DNA of 43,038 bases from SIG589 sp045652465. Lineage in GTDB: Bacteria; Bacillota; Clostridia; Oscillospirales; Acutalibacteraceae. The position numbers and the translations under genes are program-made. The notes beneath the pieces are model-generated. The model saw nothing but the letters and a program-made list of their open reading frames with translations. It searched no databases and was not told the DNA's origin. The stretch spans positions 1 through 43,038 of the forward strand of contig JAZRUI010000014.1 of assembly GCA_045652465.1 (NCBI GenBank). Reading direction: 5' to 3'. Below, in pieces: positions 7,659 through 15,651 of the stretch (position 1 is the stretch's first letter; every line of letters begins with the position of its first letter).

Positions 7659-8870
7659 TTACTTATCGTTAAGAGCTGCAATGCCGGGAAGCTCCTTGCC
7701 CTCGAGGAACTCGAGAGAAGCGCCGCCGCCGGTCGAGATATGGGTCATCTTATCGCCATAGCCCATGGTGTTAACTGCTGCTGCGGAGTCGCCGCCGCCG
7801 ATAACGGTTACAGCATCGGTCTCGGCAAGAGCCTTTGCAACTGCGAGGGTTCCTGCTGCGAGGGTCGGATTCTCGAAGATGCCCATAGGTCCGTTCCAAA
7901 CAACGGTCTTGGCTGCCTTAACTGCATCAGCATAGAGAGCAGCGGTCTTGGGACCAATGTCTGCGCCTTCAGCATCAGCAGGGATAGCATCAGCATCAAC
8001 AACTACGGTATCAACTGCAGCATCGATAGGATCGGGGAAGTTCTTGATGGTAACGCAATCGATGGGGAGAAGAATCTTAACGCCGTTCTCCTCAGCCTTT
8101 GCCATCATATCGCGGCAATAATCAATCTTGCTCTCGTCAAGGAGAGAGTTACCAACGCCATAGCCCTTAGCAGCAAGGAAGGTATAAGCCATACCGCCGC
8201 CGATGATAAGGGTGTCGGCCTTCTTGAGAAGGTTTTCGATAACGGGAAGCTTGCTGTCAACCTTTGCGCCGCCCAAGATGCAAACGAAGGGACGGGCAGG
8301 GTTTTCAACTGCGCTGCCTAAATACTTAAGCTCTTTGCCGATGAGGTAGCCAGCAACGGATTCCTCAACATATTCGGTAACACCAACGGTGGAGCAATGT
8401 GCGCGGTGAGCGGTTCCGAATGCATCGTTTACGAATACATCAGCAAGCTCGCCAAGCTCGCGGCTGAATGCTTCGCCGTTCTTGGTTTCTTCGGCTCTGT
8501 AGCGAGTGTTCTGGAGAAGTACAACATCGCCATCCTTCATAGCTGCGATTGCTGCCTTTGCATTCTCGCCAACAACATTATCGTCAGCAGCGAAAACAAC
8601 CTCTTTGCCTAACTTCTCGGAAAGGCGGGCTGCAACGGGAGCTAAACTAAGCTCAGGCTTCGGCTCACCCTTCGGCTTGCCAAGATGAGAGCAAAGGATA
8701 ACCTTGCCGCCATCAGCGATTAACTTCTCGATGGTCGGAAGAGCTGCGTTGATGCGGTTCTCATCGGTGATAACGCCTGCTTTGAGCGGAACATTAAAAT
8801 CGCAACGAACCAAAACGCGCTTGCCCTTAACATTAATGTCGTCAACTGTTTTTTTGTTTAATACTGCCAT
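7659..8870 (-). CDS. pgk: Phosphoglycerate kinase
   Basis: This enzyme makes ATP from 1,3-bisphosphoglycerate in glycolysis. The 403-residue monomer shows the N-domain KRVLVRCDFNVPL substrate site, SHLGKPKG, LLQNTRYRAEE and the GTAHRAHCSTVG stretch, and in the C-domain GGAKVDSKL, WNGPMGIFE and the nucleotide-binding GGGDSAAAV and STGGGASLEFLEG. It is the first gene of pgk-tpiA-gpmI. A ribosome binding site (GGAG) and a promoter (8914-8941) lie upstream. The family is unambiguous; the usual gapA partner is absent from this locus. Confidence 0.98.
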   Translation of the reverse strand: MAVLNKKTVDDINVKGKRVLVRCDFNVPLKAGVITDENRINAALPTIEKLIADGGKVILCSHLGKPKGEPKPELSLAPVAARLSEKLGKEVVFAADDNVVGENAKAAIAAMKDGDVVLLQNTRYRAEETKNGEAFSRELGELADVFVNDAFGTAHRAHCSTVGVTEYVEESVAGYLIGKELKYLGSAVENPARPFVCILGGAKVDSKLPVIENLLKKADTLIIGGGMAYTFLAAKGYGVGNSLLDESKIDYCRDMMAKAEENGVKILLPIDCVTIKNFPDPIDAAVDTVVVDADAIPADAEGADIGPKTAALYADAVKAAKTVVWNGPMGIFENPTLAAGTLAVAKALAETDAVTVIGGGDSAAAVNTMGYGDKMTHISTGGGASLEFLEGKELPGIAALNDK

Positions 8871-8913
8871 TTAAAACACTCCTTAAAAAAGATTGTTAAA
8901 TTTACCACATATT

Positions 8914-8941
8914 ATTTTACCACAATTTTCACTTTTTTCAA
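8914..8941 (-). promoter_or_regulatory. Promoter of the pgk operon
   Basis: On the minus strand TTGAAA (8936-8941) is followed by a 16-bp spacer ending in TGTGG, then TAAAAT (8914-8919). The TGG before the hexamer is an extended -10. It starts 15 bases beyond the trmL stop, so the glycolytic genes have their own promoter. Confidence 0.65.
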
Positions 8942-8956
8942 CACAAAATATTTTGG

Positions 8957-9454
8957 TTAATCCCAGCTATAATTGTGTAAATTCCCGAAATTCTCGAGGG
9001 AGGGATAATCCCACTGCCTCAAAACCTCATAAACTGCAACCGCAACCGTGTTTGAAAGGTTTAGGCTCCTGGCATCTCCTATCATCGGCAAACGCACACA
9101 GCGCTCGGGATTTTCGAGCAAAAGCTCCTCCGGAAGACCGCGGGTTTCCTTGCCGAAAAAGAGATAACAACCATCAGGATAGCTAACCTTTGAATAAACA
9201 TGGCGCGCCTTGGTTGTGAAAAAGAAGAACTCGCCTTGGTTCTTTTCAAAAAACTCTTCGAGGTTTTCATAATAGGTTATATCGAGAAAATGCCAATAAT
9301 CAAGTCCTGCGCGCTTGAGTTTTTTATCATCAACCGTAAATCCCATGGGACCTACAAGGTGGAGCCTTGCTCCCGTTGCGGCGCAGGTTCTCGCAACATT
9401 GCCCGCGTTTTGCGGAATTTCGGGCTCAACCATTACAATATTTATAATCGCCAA
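8957..9454 (-). CDS. trmL: tRNA (cytidine/uridine-34 2'-O)-methyltransferase TrmL
   Basis: This is an S-adenosylmethionine-dependent SPOUT methyltransferase that modifies the wobble position of certain leucine tRNAs. At 165 residues it is a minimal SPOUT domain without extensions. It shows EPEIPQNAGNVARTCAATGA, the SAM knot segments LFFGKETRGLP and IRLPM-like VRLPMIG, and the C-terminal SLNLSNTVAVAVYEVLRQ. It begins four bases after the manA stop, so the two form one transcript with no functional link obvious from sequence. Confidence 0.93.
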   Translation of the reverse strand: MAIINIVMVEPEIPQNAGNVARTCAATGARLHLVGPMGFTVDDKKLKRAGLDYWHFLDITYYENLEEFFEKNQGEFFFFTTKARHVYSKVSYPDGCYLFFGKETRGLPEELLLENPERCVRLPMIGDARSLNLSNTVAVAVYEVLRQWDYPSLENFGNLHNYSWD

Positions 9455-9458
9455 AGTC

Positions 9459-10367
9459 CTACACCCTGCTTTCCAAAATTTCGGCGTTGCCCGAAATCTT
9501 TAGGGCGCCATAATATGCCGGAACAAACACACAGTCACCCGCTACGAGGGTTACGCCATCGATTTCAGCCTCTCCCTCGGTGCAAAGATAGGCGGCAAAG
9601 CTCTCGCTGCCAACAAACAGCTCCTTCTCGCCCGCTATATTATGGCGAACAACCGTGAAATACTTGCAGGATGCCAAGGTGTCGCTCTCGGGCTTTCCGA
9701 AGGGATATTCGGGCGGACAGGTTTTGGTTACTGCCAGCGCCTTTTCAACATGAAGGTCGCGGGGTTTGCCATCGGCACCAAGCCTGCCATAGTCATAAAC
9801 GCGATAGGTGCAGTTTGAGTTTTGCTGAATCTCGGCAATCAAGATTCCCTCGCCTATGGCATGGATTGTTCCCGCATCGATAAAGAAGCAATCGCCCTTC
9901 TTAACGGGAACCTTATTGAGAACCTCCAAAAGGGTATCGTTTTTGATGCGCTCGGCAAACTCCTCGGCGCTTATCTCGCGGTTAAAGCCATAATAAAGGG
10001 AGGCTCCCTCATCGCAATCAACGATATACCACATCTCGCTCTTGCCAAACTGATTTTCATGCTCGAGGGCATATTCATCGCTCGGGTGAACCTGAATGGA
10101 TAGGGGCGAACGGGCATCGATAAGCTTTATTAAAATCGGGAAGAACGGAAACAGCGCGCCGCGGGTTCCCAAACATTCCTCGCCCAACTCTTTAACTATT
10201 TCTTGGAGGGTTTTGCCATCCGCCATCGAGGGACCGTCGGGATGGCAGGAAAGCACCCAAGCCTCGGCGATTTTCTCGAGGTCGCTCTCCATCTTGAACT
10301 CGGTTTTAAGTCGGGTTCCGCCCCAAAGATAATCCTTCAGCGCGGGGGTTAATTTAATAGGCTGCAT
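9459..10367 (-). CDS. manA: Mannose-6-phosphate isomerase, class I
   Basis: This zinc enzyme interconverts mannose 6-phosphate and fructose 6-phosphate. The 302-residue product is the short Firmicutes type. It has the N-terminal LKDYLWGGTRL, the metal-site segment SIQVHPSDEYA followed by KSEMWYIVD, and the cupin segment DAGTIHAIGEGILIAEIQQNS, then a small C-terminal beta domain. The ATG at 10367 is preceded by GGAGGAGCG; an upstream in-frame ATG at 10430 lies in the promoter. The gene ends in TAG, which matters for judging the amber codon in glnN. It is the first gene of manA-trmL. Confidence 0.95.
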   Translation of the reverse strand: MQPIKLTPALKDYLWGGTRLKTEFKMESDLEKIAEAWVLSCHPDGPSMADGKTLQEIVKELGEECLGTRGALFPFFPILIKLIDARSPLSIQVHPSDEYALEHENQFGKSEMWYIVDCDEGASLYYGFNREISAEEFAERIKNDTLLEVLNKVPVKKGDCFFIDAGTIHAIGEGILIAEIQQNSNCTYRVYDYGRLGADGKPRDLHVEKALAVTKTCPPEYPFGKPESDTLASCKYFTVVRHNIAGEKELFVGSESFAAYLCTEGEAEIDGVTLVAGDCVFVPAYYGALKISGNAEILESRV

Positions 10368-10401
10368 AGCGCTCCTCCTATAATTTAATATTACTGTGAA
10401 T

Positions 10402-10430
10402 ATTATATAATAGCCTTTCATTTTTCGCAA
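10402..10430 (-). promoter_or_regulatory. Promoter of manA-trmL
   Basis: On the minus strand TTGCGA (10425-10430), 17 bp, TATAAT (10402-10407). It is back-to-back with the promoter of the divergent membrane protein; the two -35 boxes are nine bases apart, so the promoters may compete or share a regulator. Confidence 0.7.
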
Positions 10431-10439
10431 TATTAAAAC

Positions 10440-10468
10440 TTGTACTTTTTGCGGCTTTGTGGTATTAT
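10440..10468 (+). promoter_or_regulatory. Promoter of the membrane protein at 10502
   Basis: TTGTAC (10440-10445), 17 bp, TATTAT (10463-10468), with TGTGG before the -10 hexamer. The start would be about 25 bases ahead of the ATG. Confidence 0.65.
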
Positions 10469-10501
10469 TTTTCTAAAGTTTAAACAAAAAGGAATTTGAA
10501 G

Positions 10502-11191
10502 ATGAAGAAAAACAAAAACATTCTCCTGCAGATGCACCGCTACGAGGCAAAAGCGGGCGTTCGCCGCACCTCGGTTGAGCATTCCTTGGGAACAACCGCC
10601 AAATGGATTTTCTATATTTCGGTTATTTGGGCCTCGCTTATGCACGCTTTATATTTCCTCAGCGTTTATGTTCAGCGCGGACACACCCTCGATGCCCAAA
10701 GCGGAAAGGATATGTCGATTCTTTTTGAGGACTATGTTGCAACAACCTCAAGCAGCCTTGTGATTGTTGGCATTTTATCGCTGCTTATTATCGCGGGCGC
10801 ATTTCTTCTTAAATTCCGTTTTTATATTCTCGCCGCCTGTTTTAACATCCTGCCCTCGATTATTCTTATTTTCCATTTCAAAACAAGAATGTCGGACCTT
10901 TTCGCAATAAGCAGCGGAATCCCCGTTTCGTTTATCATCCGCCATTTGCTCCCACTTGCGCTGGTTGCGGCATCAACCGTTTGCTACTGCGTTATCGGAA
11001 TTTTGTTCAACATCTCGGAAAACAGAGCCTATGAGCGCTTTGTTGGCAAGATTTATGAGCAGCATCCCGACCGTTTCGGCAAGATGACCGATGAGGAATG
11101 GAACGAATTTTTAAGCACCTATGAGCTTCCGAGCAAAAAAGAAGCCAAGAAGGCTCGAAAGCTTAAGGCGCAAAACGAAAATAATATCTAA
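10502..11191 (+). CDS. Four-helix membrane protein of unknown function
   Basis: I do not recognise the family. The 229-residue protein has a basic N-terminus (MKKNKNILLQMHRYEAK), one hydrophobic helix at about 35-58, a long hydrophobic block near 82-125 that probably holds two helices, a fourth segment near 135-165, and a charged cytoplasmic tail ending in many Lys/Glu residues. The tail contains a segment resembling an acidic interaction motif (MTDEEWNEFLSTY). There is no signal peptidase site. The ATG at 10502 is chosen over a TTG at 10496 because AAAAGG lies at the right distance. It is a single gene with its own promoter and terminator, and its codon use matches its neighbours. Confidence 0.75.
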   Translation: MKKNKNILLQMHRYEAKAGVRRTSVEHSLGTTAKWIFYISVIWASLMHALYFLSVYVQRGHTLDAQSGKDMSILFEDYVATTSSSLVIVGILSLLIIAGAFLLKFRFYILAACFNILPSIILIFHFKTRMSDLFAISSGIPVSFIIRHLLPLALVAASTVCYCVIGILFNISENRAYERFVGKIYEQHPDRFGKMTDEEWNEFLSTYELPSKKEAKKARKLKAQNENNI

Positions 11192-11199
11192 AACACAAG

Positions 11200-11231
11200 A
11201 AAGATGCGGAGTTTCGGCTCCGCATCTTTTA
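11200..11231 (+). terminator. Intrinsic terminator after the membrane protein
   Basis: AAAGATGCGGAG (11200-11211), loop TTTCGG, CTCCGCATCTTT (11218-11229). The 12-bp perfect stem is followed by a short T-run. It separates this gene from the spoIIE promoter. Confidence 0.9.
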
Positions 11232-11250
11232 GTTTACATAATGTTCTCCC

Positions 11251-11299
11251 TGCCGACACGCGGTTTTGACAAAATATCCCCCATCCCCCGTTTTATAAT
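11251..11299 (+). promoter_or_regulatory. spoIIE promoter with wide spacer and Spo0A-like boxes
   Basis: TTGACA (11266-11271) and TATAAT (11294-11299) are both consensus but 22 bp apart, too far for ordinary sigma-A use. In Bacillus subtilis, spoIIE and spoIIG have 21-22 bp spacing and need Spo0A~P bound over the -35 region. Here TTTGACA (11265-11271) is one mismatch from an inverted 0A box (TTCGACA), and TGCCGAC (11251-11257) resembles TGNCGAA. Hexamers and spacing are seen; Spo0A control is inferred. Confidence 0.55.
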
Positions 11300-11346
11300 G
11301 GCTTTACTCTAAAAAATCACGGATGTTAGAAACGAGGGTGTTTAAA

Positions 11347-13647
11347 TTGAAGGAAGGCGTTAAACAAATTAAAGAAAACGCTTTACGCGAGAGCGCGATT
11401 GCCGTTCTTTCGCATTTAACGGTTGCGGCGCTGGGGTTTTTATCGGCGCGCGCCGAGGTTTTGGATTCCTTCGCGCCGTTCGGTATAGCTTTTGCGGCGG
11501 GTGTGCCGTCTCCCTACATACTCACCGCAGCCATTTCCGCCGCGCTTGGATATTTTGTGCCGGTTGTGGGCAACGCGGGTTTTCGCTATTTTGCCGCGTT
11601 GTTCGCAGCCGCAGCCATCAAGCTTTTGATTAACAATTTCGAAAAAATAAAGGCAACACTCATCTCGGCGGCAACCGCTTTTTCCTCCTGCCTTTCGGCA
11701 TCTCTTGCATTCGCGGCGGGCGGAGGAATCAGCGTTGTCGGCGCGCTTGTTGAATCGGTTCTCGCGGCAGCGGGAGGCTTCTTTTTTTGCAAGGCCGCGG
11801 GATATATCGAGAAGGATTCGATTGGTCCTTCGGCGGAGCAGGTTGCCTCGGCAGTAATATCCTTAAATATCTTCCTGCTGGGGTTTTACACGGTTAACAT
11901 TGGCGCAATATCGCTCGGGCGAATCGCCGCCATCGCGGCAATTTTGGCGGTTTCGCGCTATGCCCACACATCGGGCGGAGCAACCGCGGGAACGGTTGCC
12001 GCCATCTTTTTAATGTTATCGGGGAGCGAGTTTTCCTCGGCTGCCATTTGCCTCGCGGCGGGCGGATTGCTCGCGGGGATTTTTGCTCCGCTCGGGAGGG
12101 TTGCATCCTCGGCGGCTTTTCTCCTTTGCGCCGCAATCTTCGCGTTTTTACTGAAAGACGACATAGCCGCTTATCTTTTGCTCTCCGAGAGCGCATTCGG
12201 CGCGGCGATTTTCTTTATGCTGCCAAGAGCGGTAAGCCAAAAGGCGGGCAAGCTTTTTGCGCCTCCCGCCAGCATACCCTCGCTTGAGGGGCTCAAACGC
12301 GCCGTTACGATGCGGCTTTATTTTGCCTCGCAGGCGCTTGCCGATGTTTCGCAAACGGTTAGCGAGGTTTCGCGCGAGCTCAAAACCATAAACGCCCCCG
12401 ATTTCGACTGGGTTCTTAAAAATGTTAAGTGCGATGGCTGCGGCGGATGCAGCCTTAACACCTATTGTTGGGTAAATAAATATGATGCCATGCGCGATGC
12501 CGTGCTCGATATGTCGCGCCTGATTAAAGCGGGCGAGCAACACCCCGCGGACAAGGCAAACGATGAATTCCGCGAGCGCTGCCTTCGACCCCGCAGGGTT
12601 GAAAACGCCGTTCTCCGTTATTTCGAAGAATATTCTTCTCGGCTCGCCGCCGAAGCGCGGATTGAGGAGATTCGCGGGGTTGTTTCGGACCAGTTTTCGG
12701 GAATTGCCGATATGCTTTATGACCTCGGCGAGGAGTTCGAGCGATACGATAGATTTGATAGCGCGCTTGCCGCGAAAATTGCCGCCGCATTGCGCGAAAA
12801 CGGACTCCACGCCGCCGATATAGCCGCCAAGACCGATAATTTCGGGCGCCAAAGCGTTGAGATTCGCCTAATGCTGCCCCCTGCCTCCCCCGTTAACCGA
12901 ATGGAGATTTTATCCATCGTTGAGGCGGTTTGCGGGCGCGAATTTGAGCCGCCAACACTAACGCGGGTTAAGGGCGAAGCCTTCCTCTCGTTTTTCGAGA
13001 AGGCGGCATTCGAGGTTTCGATTGGCGTTTCCCAGCTTTGCTGCGGCGATGGCTCGATTTGCGGCGATGCCTACACCTCCTTCCCCGACGGGCGCGGAAG
13101 AATGATTTTAATGCTCTCGGACGGAATGGGCACGGGCGGCCGCGCGGCGGTTGACGGCGCCATGGCATCAGGGCTTATGGAGCGCCTGCTCCGCGCAGGA
13201 TTTGGCTACGACTGCGCCCTCAAAATCGTTAACTCCTCCATGCTTTATAAATCGAGTGATGAATCGCTTGCAACGGTTGATATTTCCTGCATCGACCTAT
13301 ACACAGGCACCGCCGAGCTTCTAAAGGCGGGCGCGGCGCCAACCGTTATTCGCCGCTCGGGGCGCACAGGCAAAGCGCAAAGCACATCCCTGCCCGCAGG
13401 AATACTGCGCGATATCGGCTTCGACCGCGCGAATGTTTCGCTGAAGGTTGGAGATATAATCCTCATGATGTCGGACGGCGCGGCGGCATCGGGCACCGAA
13501 TGGATTTGTGCCGAGCTCGAATCCTATAAAGGCGGCAGCGCGCAGCAGCTTGCCGAGAGGATTGCCTCGGGCGCCCGCAGGCGGCGCGATGACGGACACG
13601 ATGATGATATAACCGTTATGGCAGCGATTTTGGAAAAAGCGGTTTAG
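11347..13647 (+). CDS. spoIIE: Stage II sporulation protein E (PP2C phosphatase)
   Basis: SpoIIE sits at the asymmetric septum and dephosphorylates the anti-anti-sigma factor SpoIIAA, switching on sigma-F in the forespore. The N-terminal third is a run of about ten hydrophobic helices. A central soluble domain follows, containing the cysteine cluster KCDGCGGCSLNTYCW near residue 361. The C-terminus is a PP2C domain with metal-binding MLSDGMGTG near 590, IILMMSDGAAASG and a final DDDITVMAAIL. The start is uncertain: TTG at 11347 has GAGGGTG at a good distance (766 residues), while an ATG at 11323 has no clear site. The gene ends in TAG. Its presence indicates the organism sporulates or descends recently from sporulating ancestors. 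Confidence 0.93.
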   Translation: MKEGVKQIKENALRESAIAVLSHLTVAALGFLSARAEVLDSFAPFGIAFAAGVPSPYILTAAISAALGYFVPVVGNAGFRYFAALFAAAAIKLLINNFEKIKATLISAATAFSSCLSASLAFAAGGGISVVGALVESVLAAAGGFFFCKAAGYIEKDSIGPSAEQVASAVISLNIFLLGFYTVNIGAISLGRIAAIAAILAVSRYAHTSGGATAGTVAAIFLMLSGSEFSSAAICLAAGGLLAGIFAPLGRVASSAAFLLCAAIFAFLLKDDIAAYLLLSESAFGAAIFFMLPRAVSQKAGKLFAPPASIPSLEGLKRAVTMRLYFASQALADVSQTVSEVSRELKTINAPDFDWVLKNVKCDGCGGCSLNTYCWVNKYDAMRDAVLDMSRLIKAGEQHPADKANDEFRERCLRPRRVENAVLRYFEEYSSRLAAEARIEEIRGVVSDQFSGIADMLYDLGEEFERYDRFDSALAAKIAAALRENGLHAADIAAKTDNFGRQSVEIRLMLPPASPVNRMEILSIVEAVCGREFEPPTLTRVKGEAFLSFFEKAAFEVSIGVSQLCCGDGSICGDAYTSFPDGRGRMILMLSDGMGTGGRAAVDGAMASGLMERLLRAGFGYDCALKIVNSSMLYKSSDESLATVDISCIDLYTGTAELLKAGAAPTVIRRSGRTGKAQSTSLPAGILRDIGFDRANVSLKVGDIILMMSDGAAASGTEWICAELESYKGGSAQQLAERIASGARRRRDDGHDDDITVMAAILEKAV

Positions 13648-13650
13648 AGG

Positions 13651-13679
13651 TTTACAAGAGTTATCCTTTGTGTTAAAAT
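13651..13679 (+). promoter_or_regulatory. Promoter of the DUF896 gene
   Basis: TTTACA (13651-13656), 17 bp, TAAAAT (13674-13679), three bases after the spoIIE stop. It gives the small gene its own sigma-A transcription, independent of sporulation control. Confidence 0.55.
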
Positions 13680-13713
13680 ACCTATAAGTAAAAACACGGA
13701 AGAGGTAAATATT

Positions 13714-13923
13714 GTGACCGAAGAAAAGATTGCGAGAATAAATGCCCTTGCCAAAAAAAGCCGCGAAGAGGGATTAACCGAAGAGGAAAAAGCCGAGCAG
13801 GCTGCCCTTCGCCGCGAATATATCGACGGATTCAAGCGAAGCCTTATAGGTCAGCTCGAAAACACCTATATCGTTGAGCCCGACGGAACAAAACGCAAGG
13901 TTGAAAGAAAAGATAAAAAATAA
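13714..13923 (+). CDS. DUF896 family protein (YnzC/UPF0291)
   Basis: This small, highly charged 69-residue protein matches the DUF896 pattern: KIARINALAKKSREEGLTEEEKAEQAALRREYIDGFK, forming a two-helix hairpin, then the tail SLIGQLENTYIVEPDGTKRKV. In Bacillus the family member YnzC is encoded in the SOS-linked yneA operon, but its molecular role is unknown. The start is GTG, with GAGGT upstream. It is a single gene between a promoter and a terminator; nothing in the context adds a function. Confidence 0.9.
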   Translation: MTEEKIARINALAKKSREEGLTEEEKAEQAALRREYIDGFKRSLIGQLENTYIVEPDGTKRKVERKDKK

Positions 13924-13953
13924 AAAAGAAGACCCGTTTGGGTCTTCTTTTTT
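13922..13953 (+). terminator. Bidirectional terminator
   Basis: AAAAAAGAAGACCC (13922-13935) pairs with GGGTCTTCTTTTTT (13940-13953) around a GTTT loop. It directly follows the DUF896 stop and touches the stop of the convergent membrane protein, so it probably serves both. Confidence 0.9.
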
Positions 13954-14192
13954 TATCCGCAGTTGCAGCTGCAGTCGCGGCAAGCGCGGGCTATAAGGAG
14001 CAGCGCTAAAATAATCGCAAAAACAATCGCGAACGCCGCAAAAACAACAAGATTCTCGGTTACAAAGGTTGCGAAGACTGCGCCTAAAATTGCGCCGAGG
14101 CTTAAAACAAGCGCTGCAGCAGCGATTAAGATGGCGGTTAAGATTCCGCAACAACGAGTCTCTCTTTCAAAGCCTTCGTTTCCAAAGCTCAT
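13953..14192 (-). CDS. Small two-helix membrane protein with Cys-rich tail
   Basis: I do not recognise this family. The 79-residue product has an N-terminal cytosolic stretch with a CC pair (RETRCCGI), two hydrophobic helices (about 14-38 and 43-66), and a C-terminus CRDCSCNCG with four cysteines in nine residues. The cysteines could bind a metal, or be modified. The start ATG at 14192 has only a weak purine stretch (GTGGGA) upstream; an alternative TTG at 14210 would add six residues. It is a single gene, with a 13-bp palindrome 26 bases upstream of the ATG (14218-14230). Confidence 0.6.
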   Translation of the reverse strand: MSFGNEGFERETRCCGILTAILIAAAALVLSLGAILGAVFATFVTENLVVFAAFAIVFAIILALLLIARACRDCSCNCG

Positions 14193-14217
14193 TTTATTCC
14201 CACTTTTCAATTTTTGT

Positions 14218-14230
14218 TTCCGAATCGGAA
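14218..14230 (-). promoter_or_regulatory. Palindrome upstream of the small membrane protein
   Basis: TTCCGA-A-TCGGAA is a perfect 6-bp inverted repeat with a single central base, lying between the M18 aminopeptidase stop and the small membrane protein. It could be an operator half-buried in the leader. No regulator is assigned and the -35/-10 boxes nearby are unclear. Confidence 0.35.
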
Positions 14231-14262
14231 CACTACATACTATGAAAAAAGGGACTTGCTTG

Positions 14263-15651
14263 CTACTTTGAAAATGCCTTAATGGTCAAATAGGTCATAT
14301 AAACATCGAACTTCGAAACGGTTTCAAAGGGGGCATGCATCGAGAGCACGGGAACACCCAAATCAACAACATCAAGACCCAGGTTAGCGATATACATCGC
14401 AACCGTTCCGCCGCCGCCGATATCAACCTTGCCAAGCTCGCCGATTTGCCAGGCGATGCCCTCTTTGTCGAGCAGGTTTCTAACAAAGCCGACAAATTCA
14501 GCCGATGCATCATTGGTCGAGGATTTGCCGCGGGCGCCTGTATATTTAGTTATAACCGCGCCGCGATTAATAAAGGAAGAATTGCGCTTTTCCATAACCT
14601 CGGGATAGGTCGGGTCATATGCCGCATTTACATCAGCCGAGAGGCACTTGGAGGCACTCATAACCCTATGGGCATCAACGCCCTCCATTTTAGCGAGGTC
14701 CATAAATATATATTTAAGGAATGCCGAGTTAAGTCCCGTGTTGCCCTCGCTGCCGGTTTCCTCTTTATCGGCAAGCACGACAATAACGGTGTGTTCAGGG
14801 TTTTCGATATCCATCGCAGCGCGAAGCGCGGGATATGCACAAACGCGGTCATCATGGCCATAGGCACCGATGAGCGAACGGTCGAATCCGATATCGCGAG
14901 CCTTATAAGCGGGAACGCATTCAAGCTCCGCCGAGAGGAAATCTTTTTCAACGATACCATATTTCTCGTTGAGTATATTTAAAATGTTGAGTTTAACGAG
15001 TTCGCTTTCGCTATCATCGCGGAAGGGATGGCTACCGACCAAAACATTGAGGTCCTCGCCCTTTACTGCCTCCGCAAGGGTTCGCTTGCTTTGCTCGGCG
15101 GCAAGATGCGGCAAAAGGTCGGTCACTACAAAGCAGGGGTCGTTTTCATCCTCGCCGATGTTAACATCAACAACGCTTCCATCGCCCTTAACAACAACGC
15201 CGTGAAGAGCGAGCGGAACGGTTGTCCACTGATATTTCTTAATTCCGCCATAATAATGGGTTTTAAAGAGGGCGAGCTCCTCCGATTCATAAAGCGGGTT
15301 GGGCTTTAAATCGAGGCGGGGCGAATCAATATGCGATGCGGTTACGCGAACACCATCGAGCAAGGGGCGCTTGCCCATAACTATAAAGGCTGCAGCCTTG
15401 CCGCGGTTGTTGATAAACATCTTATCGCCGCAGGAATATTTTTTATCGGCGGAAAACTCCGAAAAGCCCTTTTCTTTAGCGAGAGCGATTGCGGTTTTAA
15501 CCGCCTCGCGCTCGGTTTTGGCGTTATCTAAAAACTGCTTATAATCCTCGCAAAAGTCATCAGCCGCTTTTAAGGTTTCATCGCTCGCAACAAGATGTCC
15601 GTTTTTGGGAGCAAAAAACAGTTTTTCTTTAAGTTCTTTAGCGTTTGCCAT
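14263..15651 (-). CDS. M18 family aminopeptidase
   Basis: This is a cytoplasmic zinc aminopeptidase of the M18 (aspartyl aminopeptidase) family, trimming N-terminal residues from peptides. At 462 residues it has the metal-site motif TASHIDSPRLDLK (His107, Asp109), the dimerization-domain insert in the middle, GAYGHDDRVCAYP, and the catalytic and metal Glu pair in ADKEETGSEGNTG. The C-terminal metal His is probably the one in VPVLSMHAPFE. It abuts the fused tsaC-coaE gene (TAA directly followed by ATG), so translation is coupled. It ends in TAG. Substrate preference, acidic or broad, cannot be told from sequence. Confidence 0.93.
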   Translation of the reverse strand: MANAKELKEKLFFAPKNGHLVASDETLKAADDFCEDYKQFLDNAKTEREAVKTAIALAKEKGFSEFSADKKYSCGDKMFINNRGKAAAFIVMGKRPLLDGVRVTASHIDSPRLDLKPNPLYESEELALFKTHYYGGIKKYQWTTVPLALHGVVVKGDGSVVDVNIGEDENDPCFVVTDLLPHLAAEQSKRTLAEAVKGEDLNVLVGSHPFRDDSESELVKLNILNILNEKYGIVEKDFLSAELECVPAYKARDIGFDRSLIGAYGHDDRVCAYPALRAAMDIENPEHTVIVVLADKEETGSEGNTGLNSAFLKYIFMDLAKMEGVDAHRVMSASKCLSADVNAAYDPTYPEVMEKRNSSFINRGAVITKYTGARGKSSTNDASAEFVGFVRNLLDKEGIAWQIGELGKVDIGGGGTVAMYIANLGLDVVDLGVPVLSMHAPFETVSKFDVYMTYLTIKAFSK

